This document shows, piece by piece, positions 1-5,846 of a DNA stretch of 6,264 bases. The first letter of the stretch is position 1; each line of letters opens with the position of its first letter. The translations under genes and the position numbers were made by a program. The notes beneath the pieces were generated by a model. That model was not told the DNA's origin. It did not search any database and saw nothing but the letters and a program-made list of their open reading frames with translations. This stretch comes from Bdellovibrio sp. (GTDB lineage Bacteria > Bdellovibrionota > Bdellovibrionia > Bdellovibrionales > Bdellovibrionaceae), in the NCBI GenBank assembly GCA_019104905.1, contig JAHRXB010000100.1, forward strand, positions 1 through 6,264, given 5' to 3'.

Positions 1-578
1 AAATTCTTCACCAAAGGATCCAGGCGATCGATAACCCGCACCATGCTTTCCGCACGACTTTTATCGGCGAAAGCATCCATAATGACCTGCATACTCTCAA
101 GAATTCCACCCAATTTTGTCAGATAAGAATTCATGTTCTTACCGCTCATCAAGGACATCAGATCCACCGTCTCCAAAGACTTAATCGAACTTTGCGGAGG
201 CAGCAAACTGAACTGCTCGCTCCCCACCGAAAGATCCAGGACCCTTTCACCGATAATGAAAGGACGGACTAACTGCACAGTGCTGTTTTCACGAATTCTA
301 TTTTCAAACTTACCCAAAATATAGAATCCCACGCGAATTCGATTGTCGCTTTCAAGCTCCACAGTTTCAACAGCGCCCGCACGAAGACCGGAAATCTGCA
401 CCAAGGTGCCTTGATGAATTCCATCCGCATTCTCAAACGTCGTCGTATAACGAACTTTGGGCTCAAACCAGCCCTGTTTGATAGCAGCACTGAGCCCGGT
501 TAAAATGACTCCGATGATCGCAAACAGGATAAAAAATCCCGCCACTCGTTCAAATTTGCTTAATTTCACTTTCATCAT
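1..578 (-). CDS. mlaD: MlaD-type MCE-domain lipid transport protein (3' end outside window)
   Basis: Substrate-binding MCE protein of an Mla-type ABC transporter that moves phospholipids between inner and outer membrane; anchored in the inner membrane with the MCE ring in the periplasm. The visible 192 codons run without a stop to the window edge. Residues about 13-33 form one hydrophobic N-terminal anchor (starting GFFILFAII). Residues about 41-119 form the MCE domain, with the typical QISGLRAG and the pore-loop region around RPFIIGERVLDL, where E. coli MlaD has SGLLGEQYL. From about 135 the sequence looks helical and continues past residue 192, so the protein is longer than E. coli MlaD (183 residues). 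Two ATGs are possible: 578 (ATGA overlap with the mlaF stop) and 575 (TGATG); both imply translational coupling to mlaF. The family is clear; lipid direction and full length cannot be judged here. Confidence 0.88.
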   Translation of the reverse strand, partial: MMKVKLSKFERVAGFFILFAIIGVILTGLSAAIKQGWFEPKVRYTTTFENADGIHQGTLVQISGLRAGAVETVELESDNRIRVGFYILGKFENRIRENSTVQLVRPFIIGERVLDLSVGSEQFSLLPPQSSIKSLETVDLMSLMSGKNMNSYLTKLGGILESMQVIMDAFADKSRAESMVRVIDRLDPLVKN

Positions 579-1285
579 AGATGAACAACTCTTTTCTCAG
601 GATCCACAGCTTGATAATAAAGCTGCCCTTCATCCAAGTGAATAATTTGATAGTCGAAATGATTCATAAACTTTTCATCATAAGAGCTGACGAAAATATG
701 TTTAAGGTAACCTTCTTTACGAAGACGATGGATGTGGTCCACAAAAGAATAAATACTATCCTGCCCTAAACCCACACTCGGATCATCTAAGAGCAACATC
801 TGAGGACGCATCACTACAGAACGCATCAAACACGCCAACTTACGTACGCGCCCAGGAACGTGCGCCGGTCTTTCATGCGCGAATTTCTCTACACCGAACT
901 CTTTAAACATGGCATCCACGCGAAGTTTGGCTTCTTCAGGGGAAACAACCTTGTGATACAAAAGAGGCAGCATCAAATTGTCATGCAAAGAACGATTGTT
1001 GATAAGTCCGCCGTAATCAAATGAATAACCAATTTCAAGTCGATAAGGCAAAAACTCCTCAAAGGACATTTCCACGACATTTTCGCCATTGATGAGATAC
1101 TTACCGGACTGAGGAATCTGCAGGCCAGCCAGAATCTGAAGCAAAGAACTTTTCCCCGCCCCTTCTTCGGCCTTGACCCATAAGATCTCGTTCATAGGGA
1201 AATCAAATTCAACATTTTGTACAATCGGATCTTGTCCTTCATGAGTGAACGAAACACCTTCAAATTTAAGACTCTCGATTTTCAT
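575..1285 (-). CDS. mlaF: MlaF-like ABC transporter ATPase subunit with degenerate motifs
   Basis: Cytoplasmic ATPase subunit expected to pair as a dimer under the MlaE permease and drive lipid transport through MlaD. It has 236 residues (E. coli MlaF 269; the C-terminal tail is shorter). Co-linear similarity to MlaF is visible throughout, for example IGYSFDYGGLINNRSLHDN against the E. coli Q-loop region. Every catalytic motif deviates: Walker A at 39-46 reads AEEGAGKS (first Gly is Ala); the Q-loop Gln is Asp90; the signature at 143-147 is VPGRV rather than LSGGx; Walker B MLLLDD (163-168) ends in Asp168 instead of the catalytic Glu; the switch His is Ser201 (FVSSYD). Walker A Lys and Ser (43K relative position GK-S) and the Walker B Asp167 remain, so ATP binding is plausible while hydrolysis may be slow or absent. 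Its ATG overlaps the mlaE stop (TAATG) and its stop overlaps the mlaD start. The family assignment is firm; activity is inference. Confidence 0.88.
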   Translation of the reverse strand: MKIESLKFEGVSFTHEGQDPIVQNVEFDFPMNEILWVKAEEGAGKSSLLQILAGLQIPQSGKYLINGENVVEMSFEEFLPYRLEIGYSFDYGGLINNRSLHDNLMLPLLYHKVVSPEEAKLRVDAMFKEFGVEKFAHERPAHVPGRVRKLACLMRSVVMRPQMLLLDDPSVGLGQDSIYSFVDHIHRLRKEGYLKHIFVSSYDEKFMNHFDYQIIHLDEGQLYYQAVDPEKRVVHL

Positions 1286-2109
1286 TAGACCACCCCTAAA
1301 CTGCGAAGTTGATTTAAATAAAATAAAGCTGAAACAATAAGATTAAAGACCACCACAAAGATGATACTGTTCACCACGGCTTGGGTGGTTACCTGTGGGA
1401 CCTCATGGGGACTGCGTTTCACCGACAACCCCTGATAGCAGGAGACAACAAATATAATCATTCCACTAAAGCCGTTCTTCAAAAGAAAGATCAAAGCATC
1501 CTCTTTAGCAACGGCCTTCATCAAAGAGTCCGTATAAAATGCCATCGGCATATCTTGTAAAAAGCGAGTTACAAGAAACCCACCGATCAATGCAATCAAG
1601 TTGAAATAAAATGCCAAAGCTAAAACACTGATAATTCCGCCAACCACCCGAGGAAAAACGATAAAACTCATCGGGTTGATTCCCATGCTTTCCAAAGCCT
1701 CAATCTCACGATTGGCCCGCATGTTCCCGACCTCCGAGGCGACGGCAGTTCCCGAGCGAGCGATCACAACCAGAGCCACCATCAAGGGCCCCGCTTCACG
1801 CAAGATCATCACAATGAGGAAGTTTCCGATCATCTGGGTCCCACCCAGCAAAGAAAGATTCGACAGAGATTGAAGGATCATCACGGCTCCGACCCCCAAG
1901 GCCAAAACCGAAATCAAAGGTAACGCCTGCCAACCCGTAAAATAGATTTGCGCAGAAATAACTCCAACAATCTGACGGAAGCCCTGAGCCTTATCCAGAA
2001 CGGTGGCACGAAGAGAAAGATAGACCATCAAGAGAACACGTATTGTGTACTCCACATTCTTCGTAACAAATCTGCCTAGCGAGTCAATTTGCGCCAGCAA
2101 AGAAGTCAT
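1285..2109 (-). CDS. mlaE: MlaE-family ABC transporter permease
   Basis: Inner-membrane permease of the Mla-type phospholipid transporter; in the E. coli complex two copies sit under the MlaD ring and on two MlaF subunits. The 274 residues (E. coli 260) contain the family's hallmark segment: LREAGPLMVALVV at about 103-115, followed by ARSGTAVASEVGNMRANREI and LESMGINPMSF (116-148), the MlaE core and the coupling region that contacts MlaF. Hydrophobic segments lie near 61-81, 93-117, 151-180, 208-225 and 238-264. The C-terminal QVTTQAVVNSII stretch also matches the family (ATTRTVV in E. coli). A GAGGGA ribosome site ends six bases before the ATG. It follows the ydcF-like gene by 71 nt and overlaps mlaF by one base, giving the order E-F-D, unlike the F-E-D-C-B order of E. 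coli. No mlaB or mlaC is visible in the window. No oddities in its own motifs, in contrast to its ATPase partner. Confidence 0.93.
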   Translation of the reverse strand: MTSLLAQIDSLGRFVTKNVEYTIRVLLMVYLSLRATVLDKAQGFRQIVGVISAQIYFTGWQALPLISVLALGVGAVMILQSLSNLSLLGGTQMIGNFLIVMILREAGPLMVALVVIARSGTAVASEVGNMRANREIEALESMGINPMSFIVFPRVVGGIISVLALAFYFNLIALIGGFLVTRFLQDMPMAFYTDSLMKAVAKEDALIFLLKNGFSGMIIFVVSCYQGLSVKRSPHEVPQVTTQAVVNSIIFVVVFNLIVSALFYLNQLRSLGVV

Positions 2110-2180
2110 GATTGTCCCTCGATTTCTCTAAGGACTTATCGGATTTATTGCACAAAAAACACTTAGATGAAGGTCCTGTT

Positions 2181-2756
2181 TTAGTAGGCCCAGAAGGAGT
2201 AAAAAAGAGACTTCAAGGCTTCAAATCCCGTTTCCCAGACTGAAGACTCGTAGCGCCCCCCGATGATCGCATGTTTTTGAATGTAGATATTCTCAGGAAA
2301 TGTCGCTCGGAAGGTTCGATAAGAGCGATACATATGCAGTCTTGACGTCACTAACAGGATATCTCGGCACTTTAAGGCCTCAACAATAGGAAGACTTTGC
2401 TGGGCATTCCCATAGGTGGTTTCAGAACGACGATCCAACACCACATCATTTTCCGTGAGGTTCCCGTAAAAGGACCACACCGGCATAATCTCGCGAAGTC
2501 GTGCGTTGGAGTAGACTCCAGAGATAATCAGCTTTTTGACGTTTTGATTCGCCAGGAGATCAAACCCCTCTCGCACTCGCCCCGCCCCCCCAGTTAAAAC
2601 CACCGCACAATCAGCCGTCGGTGTTTTCATCCAGGACTGCACGGTCTCGCTTTGGACTTTTTTGTACTCATCGTAAAAACGAAAGACAACCACTCCACTG
2701 AAAATCAGAAGAATCCAAAAAGAACGAGACCGCAAAAGGGACTTAGCGATGCGCAA
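2181..2756 (-). CDS. YdcF/SanA/ElyC-type DUF218 membrane-anchored protein
   Basis: A 191-residue DUF218 protein. Known relatives (SanA, ElyC) affect envelope integrity in E. coli, but their biochemical reaction is not settled. A single N-terminal hydrophobic anchor lies at about 12-27 (FWILLIFSGVVVF) after a basic start, placing the domain most likely in the periplasm. The DUF218 domain covers about 49-165, with AVVLTGGAGR (51-60) near its first strand, LIISG (76-80), RSETTYGNA (110-118) and LLVTSRLHMYRS (134-145); the conserved polar residues of these motifs are present. The start is a TTG at 2756, overlapping the ridA end by 14 nt, with GGAG about ten bases upstream; no ATG lies in frame before the anchor, and a second TTG at residue 8 is the alternative. 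Translational coupling to ridA is likely. A role in envelope maintenance fits the outer-membrane and Mla neighbours but is inference. Confidence 0.82.
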   Translation of the reverse strand: MRIAKSLLRSRSFWILLIFSGVVVFRFYDEYKKVQSETVQSWMKTPTADCAVVLTGGAGRVREGFDLLANQNVKKLIISGVYSNARLREIMPVWSFYGNLTENDVVLDRRSETTYGNAQQSLPIVEALKCRDILLVTSRLHMYRSYRTFRATFPENIYIQKHAIIGGRYESSVWETGFEALKSLFYSFWAY

Positions 2757-3120
2757 TGACTTCGATCTCCACGTTCACACCTTTAGGAAGTCCCGCAACC
2801 GCCACTGTTGATCGAGCAGGAGGGGCCTCTTTAAATGCCTTCGCGTAGATCTCATTGACAGTCGCAAAATCGTTCATGCTTGTCAGGAAGATCGTGGTTT
2901 TAATGATATGAGAATAATTCAAACCTGCCGCCGCCAAGACAGCGTCAATATTCTTCATCACCATCTCAGTTTGAGTTTTGATGTCGCCAGTGAAGACTTC
3001 ATTGGTTTTGGGATCAATAGAAATTTGCCCAGAGCAGAAGAGAAAATCACCCATTTGCACAGCTTGAGAATAAGGACCTACGGCTTTAGGCGCGTTGTCA
3101 GTATGAATAACCTTTTTCAT
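2743..3120 (-). CDS. ridA: RidA family reactive enamine/imine deaminase
   Basis: Small cytosolic YjgF/YER057c/UK114 protein. RidA hydrolyses reactive enamines and imines (such as 2-aminoacrylate from serine/threonine dehydratases) to keto acids and ammonia, protecting PLP enzymes; it acts as a trimer. From the chosen start it has 125 residues (E. coli 128). Family residues are visible: GPYSQAV near 15-21, FCSGQI near 28-33, the PPARSTVAVAGLP block at 100-112 with the key Arg103 (Arg105 in E. coli), and VEIEVIA near the end with Glu118 (Glu120). Two ATGs compete, at 3126 and 3120. AAAGGA at 3130-3135 lies 3 nt from the first and 9 nt from the second, and the second gives an N-terminus that aligns without extension to E. 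coli RidA, so 3120 is preferred. It follows the beta-barrel gene closely (12-18 nt) and overlaps the DUF218 gene by 14 nt. Confidence 0.93.
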   Translation of the reverse strand: MKKVIHTDNAPKAVGPYSQAVQMGDFLFCSGQISIDPKTNEVFTGDIKTQTEMVMKNIDAVLAAAGLNYSHIIKTTIFLTSMNDFATVNEIYAKAFKEAPPARSTVAVAGLPKGVNVEIEVIAHR

Positions 3121-3129
3121 TTTCATATT

Positions 3130-3135
3130 TCCTTT
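3130..3135 (-). promoter_or_regulatory. ribosome binding site of ridA (decides start)
   Basis: AAAGGA on the minus strand. It is only 3 nt from the ATG at 3126 but 9 nt from the ATG at 3120, favouring the second start. Confidence 0.55.
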
Positions 3136-3138
3136 ATG

Positions 3139-3621
3139 TTAGAAGTAAAAAACAATACCAGCGTTGAAAGGACCGTCAGCAATAGTTCTAAAGCGAACAT
3201 TGTCAGCAGAGATCACACCGACCCCACCCTCAAAGGTAAATGCCAATGAATCTAAGCCCGTAAAAAAGAACTCTCCACCGAAAAGGGCATTCAGCTCAAA
3301 CCCAGATTCTTTTTTCCCGGCCGTCTCGAAGTTGACAAGCCCTAAAGAGCCCCCCATGTAGAAGTTCATATTGTCTTCTTTGAAAACAACACGACGAACT
3401 CCTGCATTAAAAGAAAACTTAGAGTAATCTTTCTGCGTATCAATCCCCAAACCTCCAGAAAAAGCGATATCCGAAACTGGGTAATAAACCGCGGCAAGCT
3501 CTGGCAAATCCAGTGATGTATTTTTCTTTACGCCAACACCAAGGCGATTGGTCAACTCTTTAGCCTCAACCTGTCCTGCGAACGCAAGCAAACAAAACGC
3601 GATTGCCATTTTCTTAAGCAT
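3139..3621 (-). CDS. small secreted outer-membrane beta-barrel protein, unnamed family
   Basis: I do not recognise a named family, but the protein looks like a small (probably eight-strand) outer-membrane barrel. It has 160 residues. Residues 1-20 form a Sec signal peptide: basic MLKK, hydrophobic AIAFCLLAFAG and a VEA cleavage site before KE. The mature 140 residues alternate hydrophobic and polar positions, rich in Gly and aromatic residues (FSGGLGI, FNAGVRRVVF, FYMGGSLGLVNF, LNALFGGEFFF, LAFTFEGGVGV), and end in NAGIVFYF. A terminal Phe after alternating aromatics is the classic beta-signal read by BamA. The start at 3621 is set by GAGGAG six bases upstream; an in-frame GTG at 3642 would add seven residues before the signal peptide and is unlikely. 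It is the first confident gene of the minus-strand run leading to ridA. Function within the outer membrane is unknown. Confidence 0.78.
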   Translation of the reverse strand: MLKKMAIAFCLLAFAGQVEAKELTNRLGVGVKKNTSLDLPELAAVYYPVSDIAFSGGLGIDTQKDYSKFSFNAGVRRVVFKEDNMNFYMGGSLGLVNFETAGKKESGFELNALFGGEFFFTGLDSLAFTFEGGVGVISADNVRFRTIADGPFNAGIVFYF

Positions 3622-3627
3622 TCTTAA

Positions 3628-3633
3628 CTCCTC
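3628..3633 (-). promoter_or_regulatory. ribosome binding site of the beta-barrel gene (decides start)
   Basis: GAGGAG on the minus strand, six bases before the ATG at 3621. It rules out the upstream GTG at 3642 as the main start, since that codon precedes the site. Confidence 0.75.
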
Positions 3634-3645
3634 TGTTATCACTCA

Positions 3646-3771
3646 TTAAGCCCTCTCATTAAAAGCAAAACGTCTCTGAGGCGCAAAAGGATTCTGCTCA
3701 TAGCAACCGGTGTCATAAGTCATCTGACAGTCACTTGCGCTCGCCACAATTTCATGCGATTTCAAGGCCAT
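3646..3771 (-). CDS. possible 41-codon small ORF in the divergent gap, unsure
   Basis: An open frame from ATG (3771) to TAA (3648-3646), 41 residues beginning MALKSHEIV, with two cysteines (Cys14, Cys21), a YEQNPFAPQRR segment and mostly hydrophilic residues. It fills nearly the whole gap between the beta-barrel gene and the L,D-transpeptidase-like gene and ends 24 nt before the barrel's ATG. Its ATG shares a CATG palindrome with the ATG of the opposite-strand gene. An in-frame ATG at 3786 would add five residues. Against it: no good ribosome site before either ATG, no recognisable family, and a promoter-like pair lies inside it. The residue make-up is not obviously random, but this alone is weak evidence. 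It could be a leader peptide, a real small protein, or chance. Confidence 0.25.
   Translation of the reverse strand: MALKSHEIVASASDCQMTYDTGCYEQNPFAPQRRFAFNERA
3658..3686 (-). promoter_or_regulatory. candidate sigma-70-like promoter for the barrel-ridA-ydcF(-mla) run
   Basis: On the minus strand, TTGCGC (3681-3686) and TTTAAT (3658-3663; five of six to TATAAT) are separated by 17 bases. Transcription would start near 3651, giving a leader of about 30 nt that includes the GAGGAG site. The -35 matches only TTG, so this is a moderate candidate. Confidence 0.4.
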
Positions 3772-4396
3772 GCGCTTTACTATCATCCTGATTCTGCTTA
3801 GTGCCTCCACCGCGTTCTCATTCCAGCGCGGCGACGGCTATGAATACCTGACTCCCCAAGAAAAAGACATGCTTGAGAAGACTCTCGAACAATCACCGCA
3901 AACCAGCTTATGCCCGCGAACTGTCGAATTTGCCAATAAGTATCGTGAAGAATTTCTTCCCCGGGGTCCTAAGGCTGACTTCATACTCGTCGATAAGCAA
4001 AGACGCTTGATTCACCTCCTTCGCGATGAGCAGGTTTTGGCCACTTACCGCATGGCTTTAGGAGGCCGCCCTGTCGGTCACAAAGTTATGGAGGGGGATG
4101 AGAGAACCCCGGAGGGTCTTTACTTCTTTGATATGAAAAACGAACGCAGTGATTACCACCTGAGCCTTCGTATCAACTATCCGAACTCGAGAGACCTCAG
4201 GAGCGCCAAAGAGAAAGGCATCTCAGACCCGGGCAAGGACATTATGATTCATGGACTGCCCAACAGTTGGATCAAAAGAAAACTCATTCGCCATCCTCGC
4301 GATTGGACCAGAGGCTGCATGGCCGTGACCAGTTCTGAAGTGGAAGAGATTTTCGCATCCGTTGAATTAGGAACTCTGATAGAGATCTGCCCTTAG
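3770..4396 (+). CDS. secreted L,D-transpeptidase-fold (YkuD, YafK/DpaA-like) protein
   Basis: Periplasmic YkuD-domain cysteine enzyme acting on peptidoglycan: members either form 3-3 or lipoprotein crosslinks or, as with YafK (DpaA) in E. coli, cut the Braun-lipoprotein link. It has 208 residues with a short signal peptide (1-15, cleavage after STA likely). The YkuD domain runs about 68-206: FILVDKQRRLIHLL, then YRMALGG (93-99), GDERTPEGLYFFDMKN (109-124), INYPN (135-139), IMIHG (158-162) and DWTRGCMAV (178-186). His161 and Cys183 are the catalytic candidates; the Cys motif is T-R-G-C rather than the S-H-G-C of canonical L,D-transpeptidases, and the GDERTPEG and RDWT-GC pattern resembles the YafK group. 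Two further cysteines (48, 207) could pair. ATG 3770 is the only start after an in-frame stop, though its AAGG lies just 2 nt upstream. In Bdellovibrio such enzymes modify prey and own walls; that use here is inference. Confidence 0.85.
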   Translation: MRFTIILILLSASTAFSFQRGDGYEYLTPQEKDMLEKTLEQSPQTSLCPRTVEFANKYREEFLPRGPKADFILVDKQRRLIHLLRDEQVLATYRMALGGRPVGHKVMEGDERTPEGLYFFDMKNERSDYHLSLRINYPNSRDLRSAKEKGISDPGKDIMIHGLPNSWIKRKLIRHPRDWTRGCMAVTSSEVEEIFASVELGTLIEICP

Positions 4397-5757
4397 ATCA
4401 GGGCGTCAGCAATGGCATTTAGAAATTCGGGACTGAAGTTTTGCAAGGAGGTATTTTCCGCCTCCCACAGCTTCTCTTTAAGAAAACGAAACCCTACTCC
4501 CGTCTGCTTCATGGTTGTCAGGACTCCTTTATCAATCTTTTCAGCAAACATCAAAAGCTGAGCCTCCACGGGCAATTGTGCGGCAGGAACTTGATTGGGA
4601 AATCCCTTCTCATTCGCTTTTTCGTGGGTGCAGACTAAAACGCTTTTGACTTTTTCATCCATTGGAACTTTTTTGATAAGACAACGATTCAAAGATAACA
4701 GCGGATGCTTTTCAAAACTCTTTTGCATCTTTTCTTCAATGTTCTTTTCCTTAGACAGCAGGTACTGCCGAGTGACGTCCTCTTCTAGGTCGTACAAACC
4801 CACATCCATCAACAACCCCGACAACAAAGTTGTCATCGGGTCTCCTTGTCCGCTTTTTACAGCGATCAATGTCGCATAGGTCGCAATCCAAGGTGCACGC
4901 CAAAACAGTGAAAAATCATCATCCAACGTTTCCCGGAAGACATCCCAGAGGCTTTCTTCGGTCCGCAGGACCTGAAACAGTTCCTCCGCGAGCTTCTTAA
5001 TCTTCTCATAAACACTTGCACAATGACCCTCTGACTTAGAGGCAAAGTCAAAGAGAAGACCTTCATTCAAGTAACAAGAATAATAACAGAGGTTCAAAAA
5101 AAGTCCTCGTGCTCTTTTCTTCAACCCGGCTCCCGACATATCAAAATAATTACTGATATATTGAAAATACATATCGCTGTCTTTGGCTTTGATAAACAAC
5201 CCCTCAGCCGCAGCCATGCGCTGAAATCTCTCATCAGAAAGAACGGTATTACTATGCGCCACAGCCAGGTACCTTTGATTTAAAGGTAACTGAATAAAAG
5301 TAGGAAAAGTAATTGTGGTCATTGAAAACAAATCTGAGCTTTGAATCTGATAGTATTGAGAACGACAACGATAAAGACATATGTATTCAAACTTCAGGGT
5401 CGAAAAAAACTCAAACGATGACAAAGGACTCACCCGTGGATTTTGCGCGCCTTCTAAGTTTTCTTTGGGGCCCATCACCGTCACCACTCGAGAGCGAGGA
5501 AACAGTCGCAAAACCTCATTCACTCGAGACTCAAAAGAAGATAAACTTTCTGCCTCCTCTTGAGCCAACAAAATCAACTGAGCCTTTAGCAGATCTCCCA
5601 GATGTCCCTTCTGAATATCTTCAAATTTTACTGTGCGAAAGGTAATGAAATGGTTCGAGATCGCCACTTTGGCGCGAGCAAGCACGTCCTCTGACTGGGT
5701 AAGAATCAGAAGTTCCAGTTTCTGTCTAAAAAGGGAGTTTTTTCTCTCTTCGGTCAT
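4393..5757 (-). CDS. pseudo-receiver plus degenerate HD-GYP domain protein
   Basis: Cytosolic 454-residue regulator-like protein. Residues about 12-130 look like a receiver fold without its chemistry: strand 1 ends LILTQS instead of an acidic pair, and the strand-3 acceptor position is Ala65 (AQLILLAQ). Residues about 150-205 (FPTFIQLPLNQRYLAVAHSN, ERFQRM, GLFIKAKDSDMYFQYI) match the linker domain often found before HD-GYP domains in delta-proteobacteria. Residues about 285-450 align with HD-GYP: LLSGLLMDVGLYD (HD is Met317-Asp318), KHPLLS (His351 kept), CTHEKANEKGFP (376-387; HHExxDGxGYP altered, His378-Glu379 kept), LPVEAQLLMFAEKID and FSPEFL. With the HD His and the GYP Tyr gone, cyclic-di-GMP hydrolysis is doubtful; a binding or scaffold role is likelier. 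An in-frame TAA seven codons upstream fixes ATG 5757; no strong ribosome site is seen. It converges on the YkuD gene with overlapping stops. Confidence 0.78.
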   Translation of the reverse strand: MTEERKNSLFRQKLELLILTQSEDVLARAKVAISNHFITFRTVKFEDIQKGHLGDLLKAQLILLAQEEAESLSSFESRVNEVLRLFPRSRVVTVMGPKENLEGAQNPRVSPLSSFEFFSTLKFEYICLYRCRSQYYQIQSSDLFSMTTITFPTFIQLPLNQRYLAVAHSNTVLSDERFQRMAAAEGLFIKAKDSDMYFQYISNYFDMSGAGLKKRARGLFLNLCYYSCYLNEGLLFDFASKSEGHCASVYEKIKKLAEELFQVLRTEESLWDVFRETLDDDFSLFWRAPWIATYATLIAVKSGQGDPMTTLLSGLLMDVGLYDLEEDVTRQYLLSKEKNIEEKMQKSFEKHPLLSLNRCLIKKVPMDEKVKSVLVCTHEKANEKGFPNQVPAAQLPVEAQLLMFAEKIDKGVLTTMKQTGVGFRFLKEKLWEAENTSLQNFSPEFLNAIADALI

Positions 5758-5776
5758 GAATCTACAATCAAAAGCT

Positions 5777-5800
5777 TAATGTACTGACCTAATGACTGCC
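5777..5800. repeat. imperfect tandem direct repeat in divergent promoter region
   Basis: TAATGTACTGACC is followed at once by TAATGACTGCC; the second copy equals the first with two single-base gaps. It lies between the start of the HD-GYP-like gene and the TTGACA box, where an operator would sit. Chance cannot be excluded. Confidence 0.35.
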
Positions 5801-5817
5801 AACAAAACTTTTCCCCG

Positions 5818-5846
5818 TTGACATTTATTGGTCCCACGCAAATGCT
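5818..5846 (+). promoter_or_regulatory. candidate promoter of the chalcone-isomerase-like gene
   Basis: A perfect TTGACA at 5818-5823 is followed 17 bases later by AATGCT (5841-5846), a poor -10; CTTAAA and TATATC further on are better boxes but too far away (21 or more bases). The -35 is convincing by itself, the -10 is not, so the exact start is uncertain. Confidence 0.4.

Noticed and set aside
575..1285. MlaF-like gene as a decaying pseudogene.
   Set aside because: No frameshift or internal stop, near-normal length, preserved start and stop overlaps with both neighbours, and Walker A Lys and Walker B Asp kept.
2110..2180. Possible terminator or promoter between the DUF218 gene and mlaE (GTTTTTTG on the minus strand).
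   Set aside because: No stem of more than about three pairs precedes the T-run, and no -35/-10 pair stands out.
2908..3249. Plus-strand open frame of 113 codons.
   Set aside because: It is antisense to ridA and the barrel gene, has no recognisable domain or ribosome site, and both opposite genes are clear.
4812..4839. Inverted repeat with CCCGA..CAAC and GTTGTC..TCGGG arms, hairpin-like.
   Set aside because: It lies inside the coding sequence of the HD-GYP-like protein, has a bulge, lacks a T-run, and needs no explanation beyond codons.
5313..5645. Plus-strand open frame of 110 codons.
   Set aside because: Antisense to the HD-GYP-like gene, low-complexity composition rich in Ser, Pro and Glu, no known fold.
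5822..5844. CATTT / AAATG inverted repeat between the TTGACA box and its -10 region.
   Set aside because: Only five pairs in AT-rich DNA, expected by chance.
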